Source: Nitrospiraceae bacterium
Lineage (GTDB): Bacteria > Nitrospirota > Nitrospiria > Nitrospirales > Nitrospiraceae
Assembly (NCBI GenBank): GCA_019637075.1
Contig: JAHBWI010000002.1
Span: forward strand, 558,001 to 622,000
Direction of reading: 5' to 3'
Length of the DNA stretch: 64,000 bases
Positions 53,700-62,875 of this stretch are shown piece by piece. Numbering within the stretch: the stretch's first letter is position 1; every line of letters starts with the position of its first letter. The notes under the pieces were generated by a model that saw only the letters and a list, made by a program, of their open reading frames with translations, ran no database searches and had not been told where the DNA came from. The position numbers were made by a program, and so were the translations under genes.

Positions 53700-53899
53700 G
53701 AGGCCGTCGCACGCCTCAGTGCAACAGTCAACTGTACGAATCTGAGGGAGGGAAAGCGAGCCAGCCGAGACCGGCGGAAGAAAACCGAAAGGAAGAGAAC
53801 GGCCCTATCAGATCAGTGAAGACGAGTCGCGGAATCGCCCGAGCCCATTTGGAACGAGGCGTGGCCGTCCTCGACCCAAATCAACCATCTCTGCGCTTC
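53700..53899. other. Region between rny and the candidate 6S RNA
   Basis: About 200 bases with no supported gene. It holds the rny leader and probable 3' flank of the RNA. No U-rich terminator is visible. Confidence 0.3.
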
Positions 53900-54085
53900 G
53901 CCCCCGATTCCGGCAAAGCCGCCGAGACAAGTATGTTGTCCGTACGGGAAGAAGTCGCGCCTGCGGCGTGAGCCGAGCCAAGACATGTCCCTTCCCGCTG
54001 AGCATCCAATCTGAAATCTGTCGCACGATGACACAGGCATGTGCTGCGAACCGGCTGCCCCATGCCCCGAAGACCACGCTGACCA
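53900..54085 (-). ncRNA. ssrS: Candidate 6S (SsrS) RNA between zapA and rny
   Basis: Position: in several bacterial lineages 6S RNA lies directly after zapA and before rny, as here. On the minus strand the region folds into a long central hairpin: GCGGGAAG (53991-53998) with CTTCCCGT (53944-53951, one G-U pair), capped by CGGC-TCAC-GCCG. A small hairpin (GACAA-CATAC-TTGTC) follows on the 3' side, and an outer stem pairs GGCAGCC with GGCTTTGCC. This resembles the 6S layout. All three frames stay open across it, which also fits a non-coding gene. Ends are approximate. Confidence 0.45.
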
Positions 54086-54109
54086 CAACCACGAATTGTA
54101 GCGATTCCA

Positions 54110-54138
54110 TATGTTTAGCGCTCGAACACTGTCGTCAA
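54110..54138 (-). promoter_or_regulatory. Possible promoter of the candidate 6S RNA
   Basis: Minus strand: -35 TTGACG (54133-54138), then about 17 bases to AACATA, with TACAAT a little further down (about 54094-54099). The -35 box is good, the -10 uncertain. Confidence 0.35.
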
Positions 54139-54259
54139 ATTCCGCCCTACCCCAAACTTCCTTTCCTGTCGTGCGTTGGCTGCCCCCTCCAGGTTACAAC
54201 CACTCACTTAGAAACAGGGGAGACGATAACAAAGCACTTCTTCGATTGCAAGGCGAAAC

Positions 54260-54556
54260 TCAACGGGACAGGATCGATGGCATCTGTTGGTCGATCGAAT
54301 CCATGAGGGATGCCATACGGCGATCCACATCGGCCTCACCCTGCTGATGGCGGCGCTCCGACTCCAGCCATTCATGGGCAAGATTGATGGCAGCCAGGAC
54401 AGCCAGCTTGACGGGGGTGGCAGTCTTCATGCTCGTCGACACGTTTTTCATTTGTTTATCAACAATTTCAGCGAGGCGCCTCACATACGATTCATCGGCA
54501 TCACCATTGACGGTGTAGCGCTGTCCGTAGATCTCGACCTCGATGGTTTTAGTCAA
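54260..54556 (-). CDS. zapA: Cell division protein ZapA
   Basis: 98 residues. ZapA pattern: TKTIEVEIYGQRYTVNGDADESYVRRLAEIVDKQMK...LAVLAAINLAHEWLESERRHQ, with a helical tail. It binds FtsZ and stabilises the division ring in the cytoplasm. Its start overlaps the upstream coiled-coil gene by eight bases. Confidence 0.92.
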   Translation of the reverse strand: MTKTIEVEIYGQRYTVNGDADESYVRRLAEIVDKQMKNVSTSMKTATPVKLAVLAAINLAHEWLESERRHQQGEADVDRRMASLMDSIDQQMPSILSR

Positions 54557-54803
54557 GCGCCACCTCCTTGGATGTGTCTAAACACTCCAACACCTCGATT
54601 TCCCCCAGTACCTTTTCGATACGGGACCGAATATCCAGGCGTTCGCGCTCCCAACGGCGGTTTTCATCATCACGAGTTGCCAGGCGCTCCCGTGCAAGCC
54701 GAAGCTCGTCCTCGAGCGAGGCGTTCTTCCGCTTTACATCTTGGACCAACTTCACCAAATCGCGAATACGGGATTCCAGGGCATCAAGACGCTCTAAAGT
54801 CAT
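54549..54803 (-). CDS. ZapB-like coiled-coil protein
   Basis: 84 residues, nearly all coiled coil (LDALESRIRDLVKLVQDVKRKNASLEDELRLARERLATRDDENRRWERERLDIRSRIEKVL). It directly precedes and overlaps zapA, the position of small coiled-coil division genes of the ZapB type. Assignment is by context and shape; sequence alone is low in information. Confidence 0.7.
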   Translation of the reverse strand: MTLERLDALESRIRDLVKLVQDVKRKNASLEDELRLARERLATRDDENRRWERERLDIRSRIEKVLGEIEVLECLDTSKEVALD

Positions 54804-54879
54804 ACGAATTCCTCACTTTGCAGGAAATGTTCAGCAATAAAAAACAATGGGCGAAATATAGGAAGTTGGCCCAGGGTTG

Positions 54880-57162
54880 TCAAGAAACCGGAGCAGCGGA
54901 GGCGGTCGCGGCACCGCTTCGCAGACGGACATATTCACCATAACTTCGGAGTACCCGCTTCACATACAATCGGGTTTCCTGGTAGGGGATCAGTTCCACA
55001 AACTCATCTTGATCCCGCCCCCGATGCATGGCGATCCAGCCGTTCACGGCAATCGGACCGGCATTGTACGCCGCCACCGCATAGGCCATATTTCCAGAAT
55101 ATTGCTCGAGGAGCTGGCCCAGATAGCGCACGCCCAGCCGAATGTTCGTCTCCTGATCGAAGAGCTCTTCCCGGCTCACAGCAGGAAATCCATAGCGTTG
55201 CGCCACGGCGTTGGCCGTCACCGGCATGAGTTGCATCAATCCGATCGCGCCCACCATCGATACGGCTTTTTCATCGTACTGGCTCTCTTCCCGAATAATG
55301 GCAGCAGCCAGGAGTGGGTCGACCGTCTTGATCCCCTGCGCTTCAATCAACGGCAACAGACCCGTCGGGTACGCGACCGACCAGAGTTCCGGTGCAACGG
55401 GCATCCCCGCCCGCTCCAACTTGTCGCGGAAATGGATCTTGGCGATCCGCAATGCAGGATGGTAGGCACCCGCCTCACTCAGCATGGCGGAAAACGCGAG
55501 CAACACATCCTGATCGCGACTGTACAGTTCCGTCAGGTAGCCGATTTCGCGGGAGGCGTCCTGTCCCAAGCCCAAAGTCTTCAGTTCAATACCTCGGCGA
55601 TAGGCCGGATGCCGCTCAATCTCGGCACGGCGCGTCTCGGGCAGCCGCTCGCCATTCACACCGGTCGTGGACTCGGCAGGTTGAGGCGTAGAGGGCGGCG
55701 GGACCGATGGTGACAGCGTCGCGCGCTGTGCGGCCAGCTGGCAATAGTAGCTGTAGGCGTAGCGCTCACACACCTGGGCGTAGGACTCGGCTGACCTGTC
55801 CCTCTGACGAGCGTCACGCTCACTCGCCCGCACCTGCCAATACATCCCCTGAGAGTCCAATCCGTTTGCCCGAGACTCTGCGACGAGCCTGAATGTGCCG
55901 GCGGACTCTTGATACCGCGCCACGCGATACTGGGCCCAACCGACTCGCCAGAGCCCTTCGGCGCGTTGACTGGCGGAATCCCCAAGCTTGGCCACATGCT
56001 GGAACATCGCAATGGCCTCATCGAATCGCCCCTGGTCTTCCAGCCACACGCCAGCGAAGAGGTGGACCATCGCCCGCTGGTCACCGCTCAGCGAGCCGTT
56101 GCCGACAGACCGGGCCAAATCCAACAGCTTGTCCCCATGCCCCTGCCGCAGGTACACCCGCGCTAACCACACGGTGGCTTCGGCGGACTCCTGGACCCGA
56201 TCGGCCGCAAGCCCTCGGAACACGTCCCTGGCCACGTCGTATTGTTTCAACCGCACCGCCGCAACCCCCAACTTCAGACGCGCTTCGAAACGCCGTGGAT
56301 GTCCCGGTGCCATACCCAAAAACCGGCGGACCTCCTCGACTCCTTCAGCTTGGAGGGCCTGCGCGAAGAACGCCTGGGCACGGATGTAATGGTCCTCTGC
56401 CGTAGGAGTCCAGAATTCACCGCCGACACCCGCATCAAGTCGCGTCTTCGCGTCCTTCGCCTCCGGACTGTGGGGATACCGCAAATAGAGGAGCTTCAAC
56501 GTCGCCCGGGCCTCCGGAAATTTAGCATCTCGAACTTGGCAATCCGCCAAATGCAGTAACGCTGCCGGTGCCGCCGGATCTTTGTCGGCCAGGCCGAGCG
56601 CCCGACTGAACCAATCGGCCGCCTTCCCATAGGCGCCGGCCGCATACCAGGCGTCGCCCGTGAGATAGGCCGCCTTTGCCAACACATTGGAATCAGGCAC
56701 CGCCTGGGGAATGCTTTCGAGCATTTCAGCGGCTTGAGGCGCATCATTCATCTTGAGTAACGCGCCGCCGATCCACAGCCGGAGATAGTCGTCCAAGATG
56801 GGTGTGTCCCGCTGCGCCTCCCTCAGGTAACGAACCGCCTCGGCAGGTTCTCGCTCGACCAGCAGTGTGCCAAGCAAGATCTCCCCGCGTTTAGCCCAGA
56901 TCGTCCCAGGGTAAAGGTTCAACAGCTGGCGCAGCTGCTCGATCTTCGATGCCAATAATTGATCACGCTGAGCCGGCGTACCTCGCCCCTCCTTGATCCC
57001 GACTGCGGCTCGGAAACAGGCTTCCGGCTCCTCACAGGCTGGAGGCGTGGTCGCAGGAATCGGCGGAGAATCGGCAATGGCCGTCGGAAGGGCGCACGAG
57101 GCCAGGATCCACGCTGCAAGACAGACAGAAAGGGTCCGTCGGGAAGGTCGGCTCACGTTCAT
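54880..57162 (-). CDS. slt: Soluble lytic murein transglycosylase (Slt-type)
   Basis: 760 residues. Signal peptide with a lipobox-like LASC, then a long superhelix of TPR-like repeats (AAEMLESIPQAVPDSNVLAKAAYLTGDAWYAAG, AQYRVARYQESAGTFRLVAE). A C-terminal SLT domain has the catalytic Glu in AAIIREESQYDEKAVSMVGAIGLMQLMP and AYNAGPIAVNGW. It cleaves the MurNAc-GlcNAc bond forming 1,6-anhydro ends in the periplasm. It is divergent from rlmN. Confidence 0.9.
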   Translation of the reverse strand: MNVSRPSRRTLSVCLAAWILASCALPTAIADSPPIPATTPPACEEPEACFRAAVGIKEGRGTPAQRDQLLASKIEQLRQLLNLYPGTIWAKRGEILLGTLLVEREPAEAVRYLREAQRDTPILDDYLRLWIGGALLKMNDAPQAAEMLESIPQAVPDSNVLAKAAYLTGDAWYAAGAYGKAADWFSRALGLADKDPAAPAALLHLADCQVRDAKFPEARATLKLLYLRYPHSPEAKDAKTRLDAGVGGEFWTPTAEDHYIRAQAFFAQALQAEGVEEVRRFLGMAPGHPRRFEARLKLGVAAVRLKQYDVARDVFRGLAADRVQESAEATVWLARVYLRQGHGDKLLDLARSVGNGSLSGDQRAMVHLFAGVWLEDQGRFDEAIAMFQHVAKLGDSASQRAEGLWRVGWAQYRVARYQESAGTFRLVAESRANGLDSQGMYWQVRASERDARQRDRSAESYAQVCERYAYSYYCQLAAQRATLSPSVPPPSTPQPAESTTGVNGERLPETRRAEIERHPAYRRGIELKTLGLGQDASREIGYLTELYSRDQDVLLAFSAMLSEAGAYHPALRIAKIHFRDKLERAGMPVAPELWSVAYPTGLLPLIEAQGIKTVDPLLAAAIIREESQYDEKAVSMVGAIGLMQLMPVTANAVAQRYGFPAVSREELFDQETNIRLGVRYLGQLLEQYSGNMAYAVAAYNAGPIAVNGWIAMHRGRDQDEFVELIPYQETRLYVKRVLRSYGEYVRLRSGAATASAAPVS

Positions 57163-57227
57163 CCTGGAAAGAGGGTGGGCAGCGCTCTATTATAACAAAG
57201 CATCCAATAAAGGCGACCCGATTTGCA

Positions 57228-57256
57228 TTGCTTGTCGCAGGTTTTTTTCCTATGTT
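57228..57256 (+). promoter_or_regulatory. rlmN promoter, near-leaderless message
   Basis: -35 TTGCTT (57228-57233), 17-base spacer, -10 TATGTT (57251-57256). The start of transcription would lie about 5-6 bases before the rlmN ATG at 57268. No ribosome site precedes that ATG, in agreement. Confidence 0.45.
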
Positions 57257-57267
57257 AGGCTCTTTCT

Positions 57268-58356
57268 ATGCCCCCTTCCATCGGCGAACGCATCAATCTG
57301 CTGGCGCTGAGCGAAGCAGAACTCGCCGACTTCGTGCGCGGGCTCGGCTGGCCTGCCTATCGCGCACAGCAAATTCTCCGTTGGCTGTATCAGCACCGGA
57401 TCAAACACCCGGCCGCAATGACCAACTTGTCTCAGGCGGATCGCACACGTTTGACCGAAACCTGCACGATCGAGCAGCCGGAACGGGTTGAGCGCTTCTC
57501 CTCGAAAGACGGCACCCAAAAGTTCGTCATTACGCTCGTGGATAGTCGGCAGATCGAGTGCGTGCTGATACCCGACGACGATCGGCTGACGCTCTGCATC
57601 TCTACCCAAGTCGGGTGCACGCTCGACTGTCGATTCTGCCTGACCGGCACGATGGGGCTACAACGGAATCTGAAAACCCACGAGATCCTCGGCCAGGTGC
57701 TGCTGGCCCAGGATGAGTTAGGCGAGGACCGCCGCCTGACGAATCTCGTGTTCATGGGCATGGGAGAACCCCTAGCGAATCTGGATGCGGTGGCGGACGC
57801 CGTGATCAAGCTCACCAATCAACCATGGGGGCTGGGCTTCTCCCCTCGGCGCATCACAATCTCGACGGCTGGGCTCGCGTCGCGCATCAAAGACGTGGCG
57901 CCGCTGAAGGTGAACCTGGCCATTTCCTTGAACGCTCCGACCGACCAGCTTCGCCGCGAAATCATGCCCGCCGTCGATCGACTGCACCCGCTTGAACATC
58001 TCATGGCGGCCTGTCGGGCCTACCCCCTGGCACAGCGCGACCGTCTCACCTTCGAATACGTGCTGCTGGCTGACCTCAATGACGGCCCCGAACAAGCCCG
58101 AGCGTTGGTGCGGCTGCTTCGCGGGCTCCGCTGCAAAGTGAACCTCATTGCCTTCAACCCGTTCCCGGGCAGCCCCTATCGGCGGCCGACCGACGAAACC
58201 GTTGCGGCGTTCCAGGAAACTTTACGCCGCGCACACGTGGATGTGTATCTGCGGAGGAGCCGAGGTCGCGATGTGCTGGGTGCCTGCGGTCAACTCGGAC
58301 GCCTCGGTCAGTCGAATCCGCCGGTTGCCTTGACACAGATTCAGCCCCGTTGCTAG
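57268..58356 (+). CDS. rlmN: Dual-specificity RNA methyltransferase RlmN
   Basis: 362 residues. Radical SAM cluster C117-xxx-C121-xx-C124 (VGCTLDCRFCLTG), then NLVFMGMGEPLANLDAV, ISTAGLASRI and FNPFPGSPYRRP. The resolving Cys near the C-terminus is in RGRDVLGACGQL. It methylates C2 of A2503 in 23S rRNA and A37 of some tRNAs. It is followed by two M16 protease genes. Confidence 0.95.
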   Translation: MPPSIGERINLLALSEAELADFVRGLGWPAYRAQQILRWLYQHRIKHPAAMTNLSQADRTRLTETCTIEQPERVERFSSKDGTQKFVITLVDSRQIECVLIPDDDRLTLCISTQVGCTLDCRFCLTGTMGLQRNLKTHEILGQVLLAQDELGEDRRLTNLVFMGMGEPLANLDAVADAVIKLTNQPWGLGFSPRRITISTAGLASRIKDVAPLKVNLAISLNAPTDQLRREIMPAVDRLHPLEHLMAACRAYPLAQRDRLTFEYVLLADLNDGPEQARALVRLLRGLRCKVNLIAFNPFPGSPYRRPTDETVAAFQETLRRAHVDVYLRRSRGRDVLGACGQLGRLGQSNPPVALTQIQPRC

Positions 58357-58370
58357 CATGATTTTCTTAG

Positions 58371-59750
58371 ATGACTAGCCAGTCGACACGCCCCAATCGG
58401 TTCCGCGCGTCAATCCTGAGCGCTTTATTTCCGGCTCTGCTTCTTGCCTGGCTTCCGACGCCGGCGAAAGCCGTCGAACCCAAAGAATTTACCCTGTCGA
58501 ACGATATGAAGGTCCTGCTGGTCGAGGTGCCGAAGGCACCCGTTGCCACCGTGCAGGTCTGGTACAAAGTCGGCTCCCGCAATGAGGTCATGGGGCGGGC
58601 AGGCCTGTCCCACATGCTCGAACATATGATGTTCAAGGGAACGACCAAATACCCGAAAGGCTCGTTCTCCCGCCTGATTCGTAAGAATGGCGGCATGGAC
58701 AACGCCTTCACGAGTCAGGATTTTACCGCCTATTTCGAGAATCTCGCCGCTGACCGAGTGGGCCTCGCACTGGAACTGGAAGCAGACCGCATGCAGGGCT
58801 TGGTACTCGACGTGAACGAATTCAAGACCGAGCGCGAAGTGGTCAAGGAAGAGCGCCGGCTCCGATCGGAGGATGATCCGCAAGGAGCCCTGGTTGAATC
58901 ACTCTTCGCCCAATCCTTTATGAGCCACCCCTATCACTGGCCGGTCATCGGGTGGTTTGCGGATCTCGAGGCGATGAACCTGGACGATTTGCAGCGCCAC
59001 TATGACACCTATTATTCGCCCAATAATGCGACCCTGGTCGTGGTGGGCGACATCAAGGCCGAATCACTGTTGCCGACGATCGCCAGGCTGTTCGAGCCCA
59101 TTCCTAAGGGACCGTCCCCCAAACCGCTGACCGTGCGGGAGCCCGATCAACGAGGCGAGCGGCGCTTCCTGCTCAAGCGTGAAGCCCAGCTCCCCTTCGT
59201 CATGATGGGCTATCGGGTACCGAACTACACAAGCGATGACTCCTACGCCTTGAACATTCTCGAATCCATTTTGTCGCATGGGAAGAGCGCACGCCTCTAT
59301 CAAAGTCTGGTGTATGACCAGAAATTGGCCCTCGCGGTGGGAGCTGATTACGGTTTGATGCAGGCGGACCCAGGCCTCTTTTACTTTTATGCTTTGGTGA
59401 AGCCAGGCGAGAAGACGGAAGCGGTGGAAGAAGCCCTATTGAAGGAGATCCATCGTCTTCAGACGGAACCGCCGACCGAGCTCGAATTGCAGCGTGCCAA
59501 GAATCAAATCGAAGCCGCCCATATCTTTGAACAAGATTCCAACTTCCGGCACGCCATGTTGTTGGGCGAAGCCGAAACCGTCGGCGCCGGGTGGCGGAAG
59601 GTTGAGCAATTCATCGATCGAACGAGGGCCGTCACAGTGCAAGACGTGCTTCGCGTGGCCAATCAATATCTGAGCGCGGACGTGCGCACCACCGGCATCC
59701 TGTTGCCGAACCCTCCGCGCCAGAATGCCGCAGCCACGCCGGCCCCATAA
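58371..59750 (+). CDS. M16 zinc peptidase, active subunit
   Basis: 459 residues. Signal peptide (LSALFPALLLAWLPTPAKA), then the inverted zinc motif HxxEH: H81-MLE84-H85 (GLSHMLEHMMFKGT), with the downstream Glu of the pitrilysin family in the KTEREVVKEERR region. Exported to the periplasm. Paired with an inactive M16 partner six bases downstream, as in two-subunit M16B peptidases. Substrate unknown. Confidence 0.9.
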   Translation: MTSQSTRPNRFRASILSALFPALLLAWLPTPAKAVEPKEFTLSNDMKVLLVEVPKAPVATVQVWYKVGSRNEVMGRAGLSHMLEHMMFKGTTKYPKGSFSRLIRKNGGMDNAFTSQDFTAYFENLAADRVGLALELEADRMQGLVLDVNEFKTEREVVKEERRLRSEDDPQGALVESLFAQSFMSHPYHWPVIGWFADLEAMNLDDLQRHYDTYYSPNNATLVVVGDIKAESLLPTIARLFEPIPKGPSPKPLTVREPDQRGERRFLLKREAQLPFVMMGYRVPNYTSDDSYALNILESILSHGKSARLYQSLVYDQKLALAVGADYGLMQADPGLFYFYALVKPGEKTEAVEEALLKEIHRLQTEPPTELELQRAKNQIEAAHIFEQDSNFRHAMLLGEAETVGAGWRKVEQFIDRTRAVTVQDVLRVANQYLSADVRTTGILLPNPPRQNAAATPAP

Positions 59751-59756
59751 CAAGCG

Positions 59757-61142
59757 ATGCCCATGGTAAACCTCCTATCTGGTGACCGCGTGCAATCTCC
59801 ACGTCCCGACAGAATAGCCCAACTGGCTGCCGCACTGTGCGTGGTGCTCCTCCTGTGCGTCACCTGGTCGGCCCACGCTGCGGATATCACCCCGGTTCGG
59901 TTCGTCACGCCGAACGGCATGACCGTACTGTTCCTCGAACAGCATTTTCTGCCGACGGCCGAAATTCACGCTCTTCTGAAGGTGGGGGCCGCGCAGGACC
60001 CATCGGACAAGGCAGGACTCGCTCACCTGACGGCAAGCCTGCTCGACGAAGGCACGACGACCCGAACCTCGAAGCAAATTGCCGAGCAGATTGATTTCGT
60101 CGGAGGCTCGCTGGAAGCCAGAGCTTCGGAAGATTTTACGACCGCCTCTGCCCGCGTCCTCAAGAAGGATGTCGATTTGGGGTTTACGCTGCTGGCGGAT
60201 ATGCTGCAGCACCCAGCCTTCCACAAGCAGGAATTTGAGCGCGTTCGAACCCAAATCATCGGAGAGTTACTGAACGACGAGGACGACCCGGGCCACGTTG
60301 CAATGAAGGCGTTCAACCAGCTCGTGTTCCATGGCCACCCCTATCGCTGGCCTGCCGAAGGTACGGAGGAGTCGCTCAACCGAATCACCCTCGCCGATGT
60401 GCAGCAATTTCACGCACGAGAGTACCTGCCCAACCAGACCATCCTGGTCGTGGTCGGAGATCTGACGGTCGACCAGGTGAACAACCTGGTGCAAAGCCAC
60501 TTCGGCGGATGGAAGAAGGGGGCGTCGAGCACCGTTCAACTCAAGAGACCCGCCTCGCTCGACCGCAAGATGGTCCAGCTGATCGAAAAAGATCTGACGC
60601 AATCCACCATTGTGCTCGGACACACGGGAATCAGCCGGAACAATCCGGACTATTACGCCGTCACGGTCATGAATTACATCCTTGGCGCAGGCGGCTTCTC
60701 GTCCAGGCTCATGGATTCCATCAGGGACAAACAAGGGTTGGCCTACGGCATCATGAGCCAGTTCGACACGCGCCTGATGCCCGGCGCCTTCCTCGTTAAC
60801 TTACAAACGCGCACCGAAGCCACCAATCAAGCCATCACCGGTGTCCTAGCAGAGATCAAGAACATGCGTGAGGCTCCGGTCACGGATCAAGAACTCAGTG
60901 AGGCGAAAGCCTTCATCGTCGGAAGCTTTCCCCTGCGGATCGACAGCAGCGCCAAGCTGGCCAATGTCCTCGCACAGGTCGAGTTTTACAATCTCGGTCT
61001 GGACTACTTCACCCAGTATCCGAAAGCCATCGAGAAGGTCGCTAAGGAGGATGTTTTGCGCGTCGCCAAGCAATACCTCGACGTCCAACATTATGCCTTG
61101 GTCGTCGTCGGCGCCATTTCCAAAGCCAAGGTCAAGCAATAG
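59757..61142 (+). CDS. M16 peptidase-like inactive subunit
   Basis: 461 residues. Signal peptide (LAAALCVVLLLCVTWSAHA) and the full M16 fold (VTPNGMTVLFLEQHFLPTAEIHALLKVGAAQDPSDKAGLAHLTASLLDEGTT), but HxxEH reads HLTAS, so zinc cannot bind. The R/Y motif for substrate binding is kept in the second half (GGFSSRLMDSIRDKQGLAYGIMSQF). It forms the non-catalytic half of the pair with the previous gene. Confidence 0.9.
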   Translation: MPMVNLLSGDRVQSPRPDRIAQLAAALCVVLLLCVTWSAHAADITPVRFVTPNGMTVLFLEQHFLPTAEIHALLKVGAAQDPSDKAGLAHLTASLLDEGTTTRTSKQIAEQIDFVGGSLEARASEDFTTASARVLKKDVDLGFTLLADMLQHPAFHKQEFERVRTQIIGELLNDEDDPGHVAMKAFNQLVFHGHPYRWPAEGTEESLNRITLADVQQFHAREYLPNQTILVVVGDLTVDQVNNLVQSHFGGWKKGASSTVQLKRPASLDRKMVQLIEKDLTQSTIVLGHTGISRNNPDYYAVTVMNYILGAGGFSSRLMDSIRDKQGLAYGIMSQFDTRLMPGAFLVNLQTRTEATNQAITGVLAEIKNMREAPVTDQELSEAKAFIVGSFPLRIDSSAKLANVLAQVEFYNLGLDYFTQYPKAIEKVAKEDVLRVAKQYLDVQHYALVVVGAISKAKVKQ

Positions 61143-61177
61143 CCAGCTGTTTCCGGTTCCGAGTCATACCGCCTGAA

Positions 61178-62008
61178 ATGAGTGCTCCCATGCCCACCGC
61201 CATCCTCACCGAGAAGTTGCACCGCGCACAGGACGTCCTCCGGGAGTTGGGGTCCGTCATCGTAGCCTTCTCAGGTGGGATCGACAGCACCTTGGTGCTC
61301 AAACTGGCGCATGATACGCTCGGCGCACAGGCCGTCGCAGTCACGGCAGTGTCCCCCACATTGCCCGAAGCGGAACTTGAGGCGACGCGCCGGATTGCGG
61401 CCGAAATCGGGGCAACACACCGACTCGTGGAAACCGATCAGTTGGAGATTCCGGAGTTTGTCGTCAACGACGCCAGCCGTTGCTACCACTGCAAAACCGA
61501 CCTCTACTCGCTGCTCGGCGCGCTACGGCGAGCGGAGCAGTATGCTCACATTGTTGACGGAACCAATACGGATGACCTAGGCGACGATCGCCCGGGACTG
61601 AAGGCCGCACGCGAGTGGGGTGTTCGCAGTCCGCTGCTCGAGGCAGAGCTTTCCAAAACCGAGGTGCGTGCGCTGGCCAAGGAACTGGGGCTCTCAAATT
61701 GGGACAAGCCGGCAGCGGCCTGCCTGTCATCGCGCGTCCCACGAGGCATACCCATCACGCGCGTCACGCTCTCGCGCGTCGATCGAGCCGAAGCCGTGCT
61801 GGCGCGCGAAGGATTCCGTCAATGCCGGGTGAGAGACCACGGAGAGATCGCCCGCATCGAAGTCGCGACGGAGGAGTGCTTACGTCTCCTTGACGATGCA
61901 AGGCGCAACCGCATTGCAGCAGAGCTCAAGGCCTTGGGCTACCGCTTCGTAACGCTGGATCTGGAGGGATACCGCCAGGGAGGCGTGAGCCTAACCTCCC
62001 CGGCGTGA
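61178..62008 (+). CDS. larE: ATP-dependent sacrificial sulfur transferase LarE
   Basis: 276 residues. PP-loop IVAFSGGIDSTLVLKLAHD for ATP, RCYHCKTDLYSLL, and the donor Cys in DKPAAACLSSRVPRG. LarE moves sulfur from its own Cys to the nicotinic-acid mononucleotide precursor of the nickel-pincer cofactor. No larB or larC is in the window. Convergent with atpF. Confidence 0.9.
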   Translation: MSAPMPTAILTEKLHRAQDVLRELGSVIVAFSGGIDSTLVLKLAHDTLGAQAVAVTAVSPTLPEAELEATRRIAAEIGATHRLVETDQLEIPEFVVNDASRCYHCKTDLYSLLGALRRAEQYAHIVDGTNTDDLGDDRPGLKAAREWGVRSPLLEAELSKTEVRALAKELGLSNWDKPAAACLSSRVPRGIPITRVTLSRVDRAEAVLAREGFRQCRVRDHGEIARIEVATEECLRLLDDARRNRIAAELKALGYRFVTLDLEGYRQGGVSLTSPA

Positions 62009-62012
62009 AGGA

Positions 62013-62525
62013 CTAGTTGCGGCTCTGGTAGGTCTTCGCCAAGGCTTCCAAGGCCTCATCGGCCAGGCGCCGGTGATCGGCTTCCGTCAGCGCACGTCCC
62101 ACCACCTTCTCCGCGACCAGCAGTGCAAGGTCGGTAGTCTGGGATCGGATGTCCTGGATCGCGCGTCGGCGTTCCTGTTCGATCTCTCTGGTGGCATCGC
62201 CACGGATACGTTCAGCTTCCGTCGTCATCCGCTGCTCGTTCTCTTCCATCAGCCGTTGCGCGCGCTCCTTGGCCTGAGCCAATAAGCCTTCCGCTTCCTT
62301 GGAAGCGGCGGCCAGCTTGGCCTCATAGTCTTTCAGCTTCCGCTCAGCCTCGGAACGGTGACGCTCGGCCTGGTCCAAGCTGTCCTTGATCTTCTTTTCG
62401 CGCTCTTCCAACATGCCGAGCAAGCTCGGGAATGCGTACTTGTAGAGCAAGAAGAAGAGGATCCCGAACGAGAGGATCTCCCAGAAAATCAGCGACGAGA
62501 AAAAATGCGATTCGAATTGAGGCAT
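62013..62525 (-). CDS. atpF: ATP synthase subunit b
   Basis: 170 residues. N-terminal membrane helix (SSLIFWEILSFGILFFLLYKYAFPSLL) and a long coiled coil (REKKIKDSLDQAERHRSEAERKLKDYEAKLAAASKEAEGLLAQAKERAQRLMEENEQ). It forms the peripheral stalk. Fourth gene in the order AtpZ/I-atpB-atpE-atpF on the minus strand; the F1 genes are not downstream, as larE follows convergently, so they are encoded elsewhere. Confidence 0.93.
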   Translation of the reverse strand: MPQFESHFFSSLIFWEILSFGILFFLLYKYAFPSLLGMLEEREKKIKDSLDQAERHRSEAERKLKDYEAKLAAASKEAEGLLAQAKERAQRLMEENEQRMTTEAERIRGDATREIEQERRRAIQDIRSQTTDLALLVAEKVVGRALTEADHRRLADEALEALAKTYQSRN

Positions 62526-62612
62526 CGTTCTAACCCACTGTGAGGTTGAGGCTCAGGCTGGAGGAACGGACCGCATGCGGCTCGCCTACCCCTCAACCCT
62601 AACCTGACGGTG

Positions 62613-62843
62613 CTACTTGCGCAGCCCCATGATAATGAACGCGATGACGAGGCCGTACAGAGCGATGGCTTCGACCAATGCGAACCCGATCCACATATAC
62701 TTGCCGACACGACCTTCAGCTTCCGGCTGCCGCGCGACCGCTTCGATCATCTTGCCGAAAATGTAGCCGATGCCGACGCCTGCCCCGGCGAATCCCGCTG
62801 CGGCCAACCCCATACCGACCAACGCTGCTGCTGCTGCATCCAT
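62613..62843 (-). CDS. atpE: ATP synthase subunit c
   Basis: 76 residues from the ATG at 62843, giving MDAAAAALVGMGLAAAGFAG with GGAAGGA upstream. Two membrane helices and the proton-carrying acidic residue in helix two (LVEAIALYGLVIAFII, Glu). It makes the rotor ring. No clear sodium-binding Q/E pair beyond the usual, so a proton motor is likely. Confidence 0.93.
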   Translation of the reverse strand: MDAAAAALVGMGLAAAGFAGAGVGIGYIFGKMIEAVARQPEAEGRVGKYMWIGFALVEAIALYGLVIAFIIMGLRK

Positions 62844-62875
62844 TGTTTGTCCTTCCTCCCTTATGTACACGCCGT

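Noticed and set aside
53808-54110. Three overlapping minus-strand frames of 60-100 codons
   Set aside because: All three frames are open at once and none matches a family; the place and folding fit a structured RNA better.
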